Assembly (NCBI GenBank): GCA_041583135.1
Contig: JBFHGJ010000013.1
Span: 1 to 64,000 of the forward strand
Source of the DNA: JABSOG01 sp041583135
GTDB lineage: Bacteria > Pseudomonadota > Gammaproteobacteria > Enterobacterales > Alteromonadaceae
Direction: 5' to 3'
DNA length: 64,000 bases
The notes under the pieces were generated by a model, which did no database searches, was not told the DNA's origin, and worked only from the letters and a program-made list of their open reading frames with translations. The position numbers and the translations under genes were made by a program. Below, in pieces: positions 7,947 through 18,500 of this stretch (positions are counted from its first letter, which is position 1; every line of letters begins with the position of its first letter).

Positions 7947-9953
7947 TTGAGAATACTGACTTTATTGCTAAGTGCACTGGCTTTTGCCGCAAGCGCTCAA
8001 CAACCCACCGCTGTAAAAACCACGGTTGATGTTGACGACTACGCCCAGTTTGCGCTGTGGCAAGACGTGAAGATCTCGCCAAACGGCGACTATATTGCCG
8101 CTGTCACCTGGCAAGACGGCAAAAAGGTACTGCAAACCTTTAATACCACTACCATGGAACCCATCCACGCCATTAAGTTTCGTGGCGCCAATAAAGACAT
8201 CGAATATCACTGGGCGAACAACGAGAGGTTGATCACCAAACGCCTGTTCCGCTCGGAAAAAAATGCCAGTTCCAACACCGTTAACTCATACAGCGTCTAT
8301 CACACCTATTGGCCTGAGTTTTATGGCGTCAACGCCGATGGTAGTCACCCAAGATATCTCCAAGGACTCAAAGGCGGCCGAACCAATTCAGATAAGATCA
8401 GCTGGATAGATATCGTCGATGCCGAAGCCAAAACCGACGACTACATGTTGGCGGTCGGCTCACCTTATGATGACAAAGACGATTTGCCGGTTGAAGTGTT
8501 CAAAGTGAATGTTAAATACGGCCGCGCCATTAAACACAGCACTTCACCGGTCTACAGCCCTAAGTTTTTAACCGACAAAGACTCGCAACTGCGCTTTGTT
8601 ACCGGCTACGATAAGGAATTTAGAGTCCGTAGCTATATTCTTAAACAGGACAAATGGCTAGCCCTTGATGCGCTCAACCGCAGAACCAACCAGAGCTTTG
8701 AACCAATCCGCTTAGATAGCCAAAACCAAGGTGTCTATGCCCTATACAGCCGTAAAGGTGGTCCAAGAGGCCTTTATTGGTTTGATTTAGATTCCGGCTA
8801 TCGCAAGAAGATATTCCAACATAAGCAAGTCGATATCGACAAGATCATGTTCGACAATGAACACAACGTTTACGCCGTCAGTTTTGACGATGGCACCCCG
8901 CAAACCAAGATAGTCGATGTGGAAAATCCAAGTGCCAAAGTTTTACAGTTGCTGTCGCAAGAGTTGCCCGAGCAAACCTTACAAGTGGTCAGCCAAACCG
9001 ACGATGGCAATACTAAGGTTATCTATAGTTTCGGTGCCAATGACCCGGGGAGCTATTGGTTGTATGATGTTAAAAACAAACGCTTTGATCTGATATTGAA
9101 AACCAGACCCTGGGTCGATACCACCAGCATTGCCAAAATAGTACCTATGCAGTATCAAGGTTACGACGACTTGCCTTTAAGCGGCTATATCACCTTGCCT
9201 TTGGGTGTCGATAGCATTGAACAGGCCAAGAACCTGCCATTTGTCGTGAAAGTACACGGCGGACCACATGGCCATCGCGACCGCATGATTTACGACGCGC
9301 AAGCCCAGCTATACGCAGCCAACGGTATAGGCGTGCTACAGGTTAACTTTCGTGGTTCCGGGGGCTTTGGCGCAGATTTCCGTGGAAAAGGCTATAAACG
9401 CTGGGGCACCGACATTCAACAGGACATCATCTACGGCATTCGCTCTTTGGTTGATAGAGGCATTGCCAATGAAGACAAGCTGTGTATCGTCGGCGCCAGT
9501 TTCGGCGGCTTTTCGGCACTATCCAGCTCGATTATCGCACCTAAGCTGTTTAAATGTGCCGTGGCCTTAAACGGGGCGTACGATCTCAGCTTGCTTTATA
9601 AAATAGGCAAGCTCAAAGAAACTAAACTGGCGCAGTATGAACTAACGCTATCGATTGGCCGATTCAGCTCAAAACTCAAATCTATTTCGCCCATCGAACA
9701 TTTGGACAAGCTAAAAACGGCGGTATTGGTGATCCACGGCGAAAACGACAGCCGGGTGCCCATTGAACATGCCCAAGCCTTGCAAGAAAAGCTCGATAAA
9801 ATGGGACATGACTATGAATACCTAGCAATAGACAATATGGGACATCAGTTTAACAACGCCGAGCAAAAGCAACAGGCTTTGTCCGCTTCATTACGCTTTA
9901 TTCAAAAACATCTCGGGTTAGTTACAACGGACGACCAAGCTATCCAGCCCTGA
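7947..9953 (+). CDS. Secreted prolyl-oligopeptidase-family (S9) peptidase
   Basis: 668-residue serine peptidase predicted in the periplasm or secreted. An N-terminal signal peptide (MRILTLLLSALAFAASA) is followed by a propeller region (about 35-420), which in this family gates access for peptides, and an alpha/beta-hydrolase domain (about 440-655). The catalytic triad is visible: Ser518 in GASFGGF, Asp601 in HGENDSRVP and His633 in NMGHQF. The oxyanion motif is VKVHGGPHGH. The start is TTG 7947, which immediately begins the signal peptide; GGAGAGG at 7935-7941 is well placed. Likely substrates are short oligopeptides. The gene appears monocistronic, with a hairpin behind it. Confidence 0.93.
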   Translation: MRILTLLLSALAFAASAQQPTAVKTTVDVDDYAQFALWQDVKISPNGDYIAAVTWQDGKKVLQTFNTTTMEPIHAIKFRGANKDIEYHWANNERLITKRLFRSEKNASSNTVNSYSVYHTYWPEFYGVNADGSHPRYLQGLKGGRTNSDKISWIDIVDAEAKTDDYMLAVGSPYDDKDDLPVEVFKVNVKYGRAIKHSTSPVYSPKFLTDKDSQLRFVTGYDKEFRVRSYILKQDKWLALDALNRRTNQSFEPIRLDSQNQGVYALYSRKGGPRGLYWFDLDSGYRKKIFQHKQVDIDKIMFDNEHNVYAVSFDDGTPQTKIVDVENPSAKVLQLLSQELPEQTLQVVSQTDDGNTKVIYSFGANDPGSYWLYDVKNKRFDLILKTRPWVDTTSIAKIVPMQYQGYDDLPLSGYITLPLGVDSIEQAKNLPFVVKVHGGPHGHRDRMIYDAQAQLYAANGIGVLQVNFRGSGGFGADFRGKGYKRWGTDIQQDIIYGIRSLVDRGIANEDKLCIVGASFGGFSALSSSIIAPKLFKCAVALNGAYDLSLLYKIGKLKETKLAQYELTLSIGRFSSKLKSISPIEHLDKLKTAVLVIHGENDSRVPIEHAQALQEKLDKMGHDYEYLAIDNMGHQFNNAEQKQQALSASLRFIQKHLGLVTTDDQAIQP

Positions 9954-9962
9954 TCTGGCCCA

Positions 9963-9991
9963 CCCGGCATCAAAGCCATTTTGCTGCCGGG
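9963..9991 (+). terminator. Hairpin after the S9 peptidase gene
   Basis: CCCGGCA (9963-9969) pairs with TGCCGGG (9985-9991), with a CAAA/TTTG inner stem. The downstream T-run is short and delayed, so termination efficiency is uncertain. Confidence 0.5.
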
Positions 9992-10006
9992 AACTTTGCC
10001 TTTTAT

Positions 10007-10194
10007 CTTTCATCGTAGCTTTTTCAAACTTTCGTTCTACAAAAAAGTCTTTCGTTTCAATCTGACTTTCGCTTTGGACGTAGCAGCAAATTTATATTTT
10101 ATTGTTTATAAACAGTTAGATACAAAAGCGAAAGGGTCAAAAAACAAACTCATTGAAAGTTTACGAAAGACTCTTACAATGAAAGTCTCTTTCG
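10007..10194. promoter_or_regulatory. Cluster of AgaR-type operator half-sites around the aga promoter
   Basis: CTTTCG/A hexamers occur in forward orientation at 10007, 10029, 10049, 10066 and 10189. Reverse copies (CGAAAG or TGAAAG) lie at 10129, 10154, 10164 and 10180. Spacings are mostly 17-22 bp, about two helical turns. They flank a very AT-rich core (about 10081-10128) likely to hold the promoter. DeoR-family AgaR repressors bind arrays of CTTTC-containing direct repeats, so this is very probably the AgaR operator region. The exact promoter hexamers are not clear. Confidence 0.75.
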
Positions 10195-10214
10195 CTACAT
10201 AGGCCCGCTTACAG

Positions 10215-11009
10215 ATGAATTCGGTCAAAAGGCGCCACGAAATCGTACAATCGGCGCTCAAAAACGGTAAGGTCATGGTCGATGATCTTGCCGCGAAATA
10301 TGGCGTCTCGACAGTCACCATTCGCGCCGACTTAAACCTGCTCAACGACAAAGGATTGCTGATCCGTGCCAGAGGCGGCGCATTTGCCAATCGCAGTGTG
10401 GCCAAAGAACGCTCCATCGGGCAAAAGTGCAATGAGAACCTTGCCATCAAGCAGGCCATCGCCCAAGAGGCCATCAAGCATATCAATGAAGGTGAGGCCG
10501 TCATATTGGATTCCGGCTCAACCACTGCTGAAATCGCACTAAAGCTACATCATTTCCGTCGTTTGGTTGTTATGACCAATGGCTTTAACGTCGCACAAAA
10601 CCTGTTAGATGCCCCAGGCATCGAAATTTTGATGACCGGGGGCACATTACGCAACACGTCACAGTCTTTTTACGGCAGACAGGCTGAAGACAGTTTGCGT
10701 TTATACCATTTTGACAAAGTGATCTTAGGCGCTGACGGCTTTGACTTTTACGCCGGGATCACCACTCATTTTGAGTACGAAGCGATTTTAAACCGGCTGA
10801 TGTGCGAAGTTGCCAACCAAGTCATCGTTGTCACCGATTCAACCAAATTCAATCGCAATGGTGTTCATCGCATTCGTTCATTCAATCAAATCGACACCTT
10901 GATCACCGATAGCGGTATCCCGCAAAGTTTTGCCGACGCGCTGCAAAACGAAGGCGTTAGGCTGATCACAGTAAACCCACAAGGAGATAGCATTAGTGAA
11001 CGGCCTTGA
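10215..11009 (+). CDS. agaR: AgaR, DeoR-family repressor of the GalNAc/galactosamine pathway
   Basis: 264-residue cytoplasmic regulator. It has a DeoR-type winged HTH (residues 1-58, with DDLAAKYGVSTVTIRADLN as the helix-turn-helix and RARGGAF as the hinge). A DeoRC sugar-phosphate sensor domain follows (about 75-235, DSGSTTAEIA, GGTLR, LGADGFD, VTDSTKF). It heads the aga gene cluster and is preceded by the repeated CTTTCG operators, which argues for autoregulation and relief by an amino-sugar phosphate. The start ATG has only a weak Shine-Dalgarno sequence. The 3' end overlaps agaZ by 14 bp, so the two are translationally coupled. The specific name rests on the neighbouring agaZ, agaS, agaK and agaA genes. 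Confidence 0.9.
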   Translation: MNSVKRRHEIVQSALKNGKVMVDDLAAKYGVSTVTIRADLNLLNDKGLLIRARGGAFANRSVAKERSIGQKCNENLAIKQAIAQEAIKHINEGEAVILDSGSTTAEIALKLHHFRRLVVMTNGFNVAQNLLDAPGIEILMTGGTLRNTSQSFYGRQAEDSLRLYHFDKVILGADGFDFYAGITTHFEYEAILNRLMCEVANQVIVVTDSTKFNRNGVHRIRSFNQIDTLITDSGIPQSFADALQNEGVRLITVNPQGDSISERP

Positions 11010-12276
11010 ACAACTGGTAGCGGCCAACCGCAACGGTGAAGCTATAGGCATCTATGCAATATGCTCCGCCCACCCTCTAGTGCTTGAAGCGGCCATTGAA
11101 CAGGCCAAACAAGACGGCACGTTATTATTGATTGAAGCAACCGCCAATCAGGTTAATCAATTTGGCGGATATACCGGCAAAACACCTCAAGAGTTTATGT
11201 TGTTCGTCCATGAGTTGGCCAAAGCCTATGATTTACCCATAGCGCAAATTATGCTTGGCGGCGATCACTTAGGCCCTGTGTGTTGGCGCCACGAATCTGC
11301 TGATAGTGCCATGGCAAAAGCCCATCAGTTGATCAAAGCCTATGTCGCCGCCGGTTTTAAAAAGCTCCATCTTGATTGCTCAATGCCCTTAGCCGGAGAT
11401 GATCCTGTATTATCTGACAATGTTGTTGCCAGACGAGCAGCCAGTCTCTGTCAATGTGCTGAGCAGACCGCCATCGAACTGTTCGGTAAAAGTGATATTT
11501 TGTATGTGGTAGGCACCGAAGTACCACCGCCGGGGGGCGCCAATGAACACATCGACCAATTAGAGGTTACCTGCCCGCAACAAGCCAATCAAACCCTACA
11601 GGCGCACCGACAGGCTTTCGCATTACGAGAGCTGCATGACGCATGGTCAAGGGTAATAGGTCTGGTGGTACAACCCGGTGTCGAATTCGACCATACCGGG
11701 GTGATTGACTACAGGTCGGAAAAAGCGCAATCGCTTAAAATGCTAATTGAAGATGTCGATAACATCGTATTTGAAGCCCATTCCACCGATTATCAACAAG
11801 CACACAATTACCGACAATTGGTTAAAGACCATTTCGCCATTTTAAAAGTCGGCCCACAGCTGACTTTTGCAATGCGCGAAGCCTTATTTGCCCTTAGTTA
11901 TATTGAAGAAGTGTTGCTGGAGCCTCAATTGTGCTCGCAACTACGCGCCGTTTGCGAAACACAAATGTTGGCTTCGCCCCATTACTGGCAATCTTTCTAC
12001 AACGTTAAGACACAACTGCAACCTCTATATCGCGGTTATAGTTTCTCTGACCGCATTCGCTACTACTGGCCAGATCAGAAAGTTGCCTACGCCACAGAAA
12101 AACTGCTAAGCAACCTCACTCAAATCGAGATCCCATTGCCACTGTTAAGTCAGTTCTTACCAGAACAGTATGACAAAGTTCGTCGGGGACAGTTGGCCAA
12201 CAACCCCAAAGCATTGGTCAAAGCCAAAATCAAGCAGGTCACACAAAGCTATGCAACGGCCTGCGGTAGCTGTTAA
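10996..12276 (+). CDS. agaZ: AgaZ, GatZ/KbaZ-family protein of tagatose-6-phosphate metabolism
   Basis: 426-residue cytoplasmic TIM-barrel-like protein of the GatZ/KbaZ family. Members are annotated as non-catalytic subunits of class II tagatose-1,6-bisphosphate aldolase; in GalNAc clusters AgaZ has also been assigned a tagatose-6-phosphate kinase role. Motifs include IYAICSAHPLVLEAA, ATANQVNQFGGYTG, LGGDHLGP, LHLDCSMPLAGD and GTEVPPPGGA. The start is GTG 10996, with AAGGAG at 10981-10986 nine bases upstream, inside agaR. The catalytic partner AgaY/KbaY is not in the window, so either an unlinked aldolase is used or the kinase role applies. An agaS gene with its own Shine-Dalgarno sequence follows 9 bp later. 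Confidence 0.92.
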   Translation: MNGLEQLVAANRNGEAIGIYAICSAHPLVLEAAIEQAKQDGTLLLIEATANQVNQFGGYTGKTPQEFMLFVHELAKAYDLPIAQIMLGGDHLGPVCWRHESADSAMAKAHQLIKAYVAAGFKKLHLDCSMPLAGDDPVLSDNVVARRAASLCQCAEQTAIELFGKSDILYVVGTEVPPPGGANEHIDQLEVTCPQQANQTLQAHRQAFALRELHDAWSRVIGLVVQPGVEFDHTGVIDYRSEKAQSLKMLIEDVDNIVFEAHSTDYQQAHNYRQLVKDHFAILKVGPQLTFAMREALFALSYIEEVLLEPQLCSQLRAVCETQMLASPHYWQSFYNVKTQLQPLYRGYSFSDRIRYYWPDQKVAYATEKLLSNLTQIEIPLPLLSQFLPEQYDKVRRGQLANNPKALVKAKIKQVTQSYATACGSC

Positions 12277-12285
12277 GGAGCGACG

Positions 12286-13398
12286 ATGAATTCTACTCAA
12301 TATTTAGCCATCAGCGAAGCTAGCTTGCATCAAAAAGGCGGCTATTGGACTGCCAAAGAGATTGCCCAACAAGCTGACACTCTAAAGGCGTTGTCCGCGT
12401 CAATCGACGATAAACGACACGACCTTGAACAATGGCTGGCGCCTGTATTGGCGCAATCTGAACTTCGAGTGATCCTCACAGGCGCAGGCACCTCGGCCTA
12501 TATTGGTCAGGCACTGGCCCCGGTGTTGACGCAAACGTTAAATCGCCGAATCGAAGCCATTGCGACGACCGATTTGGTCAGTGAGCCACAGCAATACTTA
12601 TTGGCACATACACCAACATTATTGGTATCTTTTGCCCGTTCGGGGTCAAGCCCAGAGAGCATCGGCGCAGTAAAGCTGGCCAATCAGATCATCGACAAAT
12701 GCTATCACCTATTTATCACCTGTGATCCACAAGGCGAGTTGGCGTTGATGGAACAACACCCAGACAGACATTACTGCTTACTGATGCCGCCACAAACCCT
12801 TGATAACAGCTTTGCTATGACCAGCAGTTTTACCGCAATGATGCTCGCCGCCCTTGAGGTTTTTAGCCCCGATGCAACTCAGCGTCAAACGATGTTACAA
12901 ACTTGCCAAGGGGTACTCCACCATAGCCTATCACAAGCCAAGCTGTTGGCTGAAAAGCCATTCAAACGCATCGTATTTTTAGGTAGTGGCGGGCTAAAAG
13001 GCATCGCCACAGAAGCGGCGCTGAAGATGCTTGAGTTAAGCGCCGGTAAAATAGACTGCTACTGCGAAAGTCCATTGGGCTTTCGTCACGGTCCCAAATC
13101 GATTATCGATAAAGATACGCTGGTTCTCATGCTCTCGAGCCTTAACCCATATACCATGCAGTATGAAGCCGATTTAATCAAAGAGTTGGAAAACGACCGG
13201 CAGACCCGGCTAATTTACCAGCTCGGACACCCTGAACTGAAAGACGCTTGGTTGGCTTTTCCCTATATTATCTTCTGTCAGGCCCTCGCGTTTTACAAAG
13301 CGTTGGATCTGGCGATCTCGCCGGATAACCCATGCCCTAGCGGTGAGGTCAACCGAGTAGTTAAAGGTGTCACCATTTACCCTTACCTTGTACAGTGA
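12286..13398 (+). CDS. agaS: AgaS, galactosamine-6-phosphate deaminase/isomerase
   Basis: 370-residue cytoplasmic enzyme with two SIS (sugar isomerase) domains, converting galactosamine-6-phosphate to tagatose-6-phosphate plus ammonia. First SIS domain: ILTGAGTSAYIG and SFARSGSSPESIG (about residues 60-195). Second: FLGSGGLKGIATEAALK through ESPLGFRHGPKS (about 225-340). The FRHGPKS element is typical of this deaminase group and of GlmS-like SIS proteins. A strong Shine-Dalgarno sequence (AAGGAG) precedes ATG 12286. It lies between agaZ and agaK in one tightly packed operon, which agrees with the pathway order. Confidence 0.92.
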   Translation: MNSTQYLAISEASLHQKGGYWTAKEIAQQADTLKALSASIDDKRHDLEQWLAPVLAQSELRVILTGAGTSAYIGQALAPVLTQTLNRRIEAIATTDLVSEPQQYLLAHTPTLLVSFARSGSSPESIGAVKLANQIIDKCYHLFITCDPQGELALMEQHPDRHYCLLMPPQTLDNSFAMTSSFTAMMLAALEVFSPDATQRQTMLQTCQGVLHHSLSQAKLLAEKPFKRIVFLGSGGLKGIATEAALKMLELSAGKIDCYCESPLGFRHGPKSIIDKDTLVLMLSSLNPYTMQYEADLIKELENDRQTRLIYQLGHPELKDAWLAFPYIIFCQALAFYKALDLAISPDNPCPSGEVNRVVKGVTIYPYLVQ

Positions 13399-13404
13399 CC
13401 GCCG

Positions 13405-14310
13405 ATGATTTGCGCACTGGACATAGGCGGAACCAAGATAGAATTGGCGGTTTTTGACAGTCAATTGACCTTGCTAGAAACCCACAGGGTTGCCACGCCG
13501 ATAGATGATTACGAGGCATTTTTGACCGCAGTGGTCAATTTGATACTCACCGCAGAGAAAGCCTATCAACATCAAGCCCTTGTTGGCGTTGCGATGGCCG
13601 GTCTGATTGATGCCAATGGACGTTCATTGTGTGCCAATGTGCCTTGTGCCAATGGCAAAATGGTCACGCGTGACCTTGAGAGCCGATTGCAAAGGCCCAT
13701 CGCCCTCAACAACGATTGCCGCCTATTTGCGCTATCAGAGGCCGTCGGCGGCGCTGCCGATAAAGCAGAGGTGGCTTTTGGTGCCATACTGGGCACCGGC
13801 GCCGGTGGCGGCTTGGTCATCAACAAACGACTTTATCGCTCGCCACAAGGAATAGCCGGAGAATTCGGTCATTTTCAATTGCCAGCGCAGTTGGCAAAAC
13901 GCTATGCGCTGCCATCAAGAGTTTGCGGCTGCGGTCTGAGCAATTGCTACGAGCGTTTTATATCAGGCCCCGGCCTGTGTTTTCTAGCAGAGCACTTCAA
14001 CCTCAAAGTCAGTTCTAGCAGGGATTTCTTTGCACGATATCGGCAACATGACGCCGCCGCAAAAGTGGCATTTGACTGCTATTTGGACATTCTCGGGGCA
14101 TGCTTTGCCAATATCATCTTAAGCTACGACCCGGAGGTTATTGTGGTCGGCGGCGGCTTATCACAGGCTGCGGAGATCTGCGATAAGCTCACTGACGCGA
14201 TAAAGCCCCATCTATTTGCTCAGTTTCAAGTGCCGGCCATCAAACGCGCGCACTTTGGAGATTCAAGCGGTGTGCGCGGCGCCGCCATTTTAGCGAGTCA
14301 ACTGCCATGA
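13405..14310 (+). CDS. agaK: AgaK, ROK-family N-acetylgalactosamine kinase
   Basis: 301-residue cytoplasmic sugar kinase of the ROK family. The N-terminal phosphate-binding motif is ALDIGGTKIELAVFD. The central part holds NNDCRLFALSEAVGG and GTGAGGGLV. The zinc-binding ROK motif reads EFGHF followed by CGCGLSNCYERFISG. By family it could be a GlcNAc, glucose or GalNAc kinase. The surrounding agaR, agaZ, agaS and agaA genes make GalNAc the best-supported substrate, giving GalNAc-6-phosphate. The stop overlaps the agaA start in an ATGA, indicating translational coupling. Confidence 0.88.
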   Translation: MICALDIGGTKIELAVFDSQLTLLETHRVATPIDDYEAFLTAVVNLILTAEKAYQHQALVGVAMAGLIDANGRSLCANVPCANGKMVTRDLESRLQRPIALNNDCRLFALSEAVGGAADKAEVAFGAILGTGAGGGLVINKRLYRSPQGIAGEFGHFQLPAQLAKRYALPSRVCGCGLSNCYERFISGPGLCFLAEHFNLKVSSSRDFFARYRQHDAAAKVAFDCYLDILGACFANIILSYDPEVIVVGGGLSQAAEICDKLTDAIKPHLFAQFQVPAIKRAHFGDSSGVRGAAILASQLP

Positions 14311-15527
14311 ATACAAAGCGCTATAGTCTCAAAGCCAAAACCTTAATATCGCAAACGGCGACCCTAACCGACCACTGGGTCGGTGTTTGCGACGGCCAGA
14401 TCTGTGAGTTAACTGATGAGGAGCCTGCAAACGAACATTTTGATTTGGGCGATGTCACCTTAATACCTGGGCTTATCGATTTGCATATACATGGCCGCGA
14501 AGGCCGCGATGTGATGGACGCCAAACTCTCTAGTATCGCTCACATATCGACGGCGTTGGCTAAACACGGTGTCACCGGCTTTCTCGCCACCACCGTCACC
14601 AGTTCTTGGCGTGAAACCATAGCCGCAATGGATACCCTAGGCCGCGCAGCCAAACAAGTCATGCCCGGCGCGCAAGTGCTCGGCGGTTATAGCGAAGGGT
14701 TATTCTTTAACCCCAGTCAAAAAGGCGCCCATAACGACAAATACTTTTTACCGCTGAGCAAAGCCCGCATTGATGAGCTACATGCCGCTGCACACCATCA
14801 ACTCAAAGTCATCGCGCTTGCCCCAGAGCTTGATAACGCCCTTGAAATGATACAATACATCACCGGCCTTGGTATCAAAGTCAACTTAGGCCATACCGAC
14901 GCGAGCTTTGATCGCACCAACGAGGCCTTGCGGGCAGGTGCCTGTGGCGGCGTACATGTATTTAACGGTATGCGAGGCATACACCATCGTGAACCCGGTT
15001 GCACAGGCGCGGTCCTGTTAGATAAAAACGCCCATGTCGAGGTCATCGCGGACGGTGTACACCTTCACCCAGCCATATTAACACTTGTCACCAAACTCAA
15101 AACCAACAACAAGATCAGTCTGATCAGCGACTGCATCAGCGCTGGCGGTATGCCCGACGGCCGCTACCGTTTAGGCAAAATTGATGTCGAAGTGGTACAG
15201 GGCATCGCGAAAACGGACGGCGGTTCCCTTGGCGGCAGTACACTGGCGCTCAATCAGGCCATTGTCAACATGTGCGATAAAGCGCAAATAAGCCTGTTTG
15301 ATGCGGTGCAAATGGCCAGCCTCACACCGGCACAATTTTTAGGGCTGGACGACAAAATCGGCTCCATCACCGTCAATAAGCAGGCAGATTTGGCGGTACT
15401 GGGTAACGACGGCGAAGTGTATGCCACCTTGTTTCAAGGCCGACTGATTTACTGCAACGACAACTATGATAAAGCCCAAGCGCTTAAGCAATTTATTCAC
15501 AATGCCACCAAAAGGAAGACCCAATAA
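14307..15527 (+). CDS. agaA: AgaA, N-acetylgalactosamine-6-phosphate deacetylase
   Basis: 406-residue cytoplasmic amidohydrolase of the NagA group. It removes the acetyl group from GalNAc-6-phosphate to give galactosamine-6-phosphate. Metal and substrate motifs: IDLHIHGREGRDVMDA, YSEGLFFNPSQKGAHN, NLGHTDAS, FNGMRGIHHREPG and LISDCISAGGMPDG. The usual HLEGPF is here YSEGLF: the Glu ligand is kept and its flanks differ, which fits an AgaA-type branch more than standard NagA. The start overlaps agaK (ATGA). The stop TAA shares its last base with the ATG of the GH31 gene, so the operon is tightly coupled. Confidence 0.9.
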   Translation: MNTKRYSLKAKTLISQTATLTDHWVGVCDGQICELTDEEPANEHFDLGDVTLIPGLIDLHIHGREGRDVMDAKLSSIAHISTALAKHGVTGFLATTVTSSWRETIAAMDTLGRAAKQVMPGAQVLGGYSEGLFFNPSQKGAHNDKYFLPLSKARIDELHAAAHHQLKVIALAPELDNALEMIQYITGLGIKVNLGHTDASFDRTNEALRAGACGGVHVFNGMRGIHHREPGCTGAVLLDKNAHVEVIADGVHLHPAILTLVTKLKTNNKISLISDCISAGGMPDGRYRLGKIDVEVVQGIAKTDGGSLGGSTLALNQAIVNMCDKAQISLFDAVQMASLTPAQFLGLDDKIGSITVNKQADLAVLGNDGEVYATLFQGRLIYCNDNYDKAQALKQFIHNATKRKTQ

Positions 15528-18500
15528 TGAAATCCCTCCTCGCCCTTTGCGTCAGTATCGCCTTGTGTGGCTCAGTCGCTGCCAAGCCACTGGCAGACTT
15601 AAAAGAAATAACAAATAAAAACAACCAAATAGAGATAAAAACCGACGCAGGCGAGCGACTTCAGTTAACTCTGATAAACAGTAACACGTTACGAGTTTGG
15701 GCCAGTGCCGACCAGACACTTGTCCCAGCTGACAACAAAAAAGCCGCAATCGTGACCGCGCCCACTCAAGACCAAGTTACCTATACCTTGCTCGACAAAG
15801 GCGATTATCGCTTGCTGACAACCTCGGCATTTGCGCTGCGTATCTATTCTAAACCGTTACGATTTGAAGCTTACCATCGCGATAATCTCACCCCCTATTT
15901 CAAAGAGCTCAAACCGGTAGATTTGGGCCATGCACAAACAAGTCAAACCCTTAGCGCCGATCCCGATGAGTTCTTCTACGGCGGTGGTCAACAAAATGGT
16001 CAGTTTGAATTTAACGGGAAAACCTTAGAAGTATCCTATTCAGGGGGTTGGGAAGAGGGCGACCGACCTTCTCCGGCACCGTTTTACATGTCCAGCAAGG
16101 GTTATGGTGTGCTGCGCAATACTTGGTCTGACGGTCAATATGACTTTCGCTCCGATGGCTATTTAAGCACAACCCACCAAGAAGCCCGTTTTGACGCCTA
16201 CTATTTCTTCGGCGACTCGATAAAGCCAGTGCTTGCCCAATACACACAGTTGACCGGCCGTGCACCATTGCTTCCCCGCTGGGCGTTTGAATACGGCGAT
16301 GCCGACTGCTACAACGACGGTGATAACGTCAAAAAGCCCGGCACTGTCCCTGAGCACTGGAGCGACGGCCCTACCGGCACCACCATTGATGTGTTAGAAA
16401 CCATTGCGGCGAAGTATCGCCAACACGATATGCCCGGCGGCTGGATATTGCCCAATGACGGATATGGTTGTGGCTATACCGACCTGCCTAACGTCGTCGC
16501 AGGATTACAGCAATACGGTTTTAAAACCGGCCTTTGGACAGAGGACGGCGTTGATAAAATCGCCTGGGAAGTTGGCACTGCGGGCACCAGAGCGCAAAAA
16601 CTCGATGTCGCATGGACGGGCAAAGGCTATCAATTCGCGCTCGATGCCAACCACGACGCAGCCCAAGGCATATTGGACAATTCTGATTCTCGGCCATTTC
16701 TTTGGACAGTCATGGGCTGGGCAGGTATTCAGCGCTACGCAGTAACTTGGACCGGCGATCAATCCGGCAGTTGGGACTATATTCGGTGGCATATTCCAAC
16801 CCTGATAGGTTCTGGTCTATCGGGTCAGGTTTATGCCACAGGTGATGTCGATGGTATCTTTGGCGGCAGCCCCGAAACCTATACTCGCGATCTGCAATGG
16901 AAATCATTTACCCCCGTGCTGATGGGGATGTCGGGCTGGTCGAAAACAGCCCGTAAACATCCATGGTGGTTTGATGAGCCTTATCGCTCCATCAATCGCC
17001 GATATCTAAAACTCAAAATGCGCTTGATGCCCTATATGTATACCCTTGCCCATCAGGCAGAAACCAGTGGCGCGCCAATCATTCGAGGGTTGATGTGGGA
17101 CCACCCAAGCGACCCTCACAGCGGCGGTGAAGACTACAAAAATCAGTTCTTTTTAGGCCAATCGATACTGATAGCGCCGGTTTACCAAAGCCAAGCATCA
17201 TCAAAAGGCTGGCGCGAGAATATCTATCTGCCTCAAGGCATTTGGTTTGACTATTTTGATGGCACGGTCATCAATACCCTTGATGGCGGTACTACGGTCA
17301 ATCGCCCAGTCACGCTTGAGCAATTGCCGGTATTGATTAAGGCCGGCGCCATCATCCCCATGTATCCTGAAGCCCTGTATGACGGTCAGGTAGCAAAAGA
17401 TGTGGTTACCTTCGATATCTACCCCCACCTCGACAACGAGTTTGAGTTATACGAAGACGATGGCAACACTCGCCAGTACCGCCAAGGCGCCTATTCGAGC
17501 CAAAACATTCAGGTCAGCGCTCCCGCTTTTGGCCAACGCGGTGATATCACTGTAAAGCTCGGCGCGGTCGTTGGACACTACCAAGGTCAACTCAACCAAA
17601 GAGCCTATGAGCTGTTGTTACGCACCCATGTTAAACCCAGCCTTGTCGTCATCGATGGTAAAACCTCAAACGACTGGCACTATGACCTCGCAAACAACCA
17701 AGGTACGTTAACCATTACAATTGATAAGGCGGCAATTACACGCCCACATGAAGTAAAAGTCACCCTCCCTACAGCGGCAACGCCAACTAAGCCTTATCCG
17801 CCCATGCCCGATTATGGCAGTGCCATGAGCATGTCGGCGCTAAAACTCATTAGTCGGCCGCTGGAAGAATCCGGCTACCCATTTGAAAAGGCTATCGACG
17901 ATGACCCCTCCACCTGGTTTAGGACTTCAAGAGATCAATCCTTGTATGTCGGCGCCCATGAATTTGTGCTTTACCTAGGTGAGCGTACCGAGATCACCGG
18001 GTTTGATATACAAGGCCGCACCGACAAATGGTGGCAATACGGCCAAGTCAAAGACTTTGAGATCTACATGAGCGATGTCAACGGCGATTGGGGTGAGCCG
18101 GCCTACATAGGTCGTCTGTCACACTCTAAAGACAAGCAAGCGGTGCGTTTCGACCCCATTGTCGGCCGTATGCTGCGCTTTAGAGCGCTAAGCCTGCACG
18201 ACCCTGAAGGCAAAGACACGGCGCAGCCAAACCCCCAGACGCAAAACGGTCCCTACAATGCCATGGAACCGAAAAAGTTTGGCTCTTGGAGTGTCAGCGA
18301 GTTTAAGCTCCATCAATATCAACCGCCCAAACACAAACCCAGCAAGCGATATTTGTCTGCGTTAGACGCTGTCGAGTCTAAAGGTAAAGTCAGTAAAAAC
18401 AGCAGTGTGAGTCTAACCCCAATGGTCATGAATGGCCTTAGCTTTAACAAGGGTTTGGGCGTATACGGTGCGACGACAGTCAACTACTCACTTAACGGTA

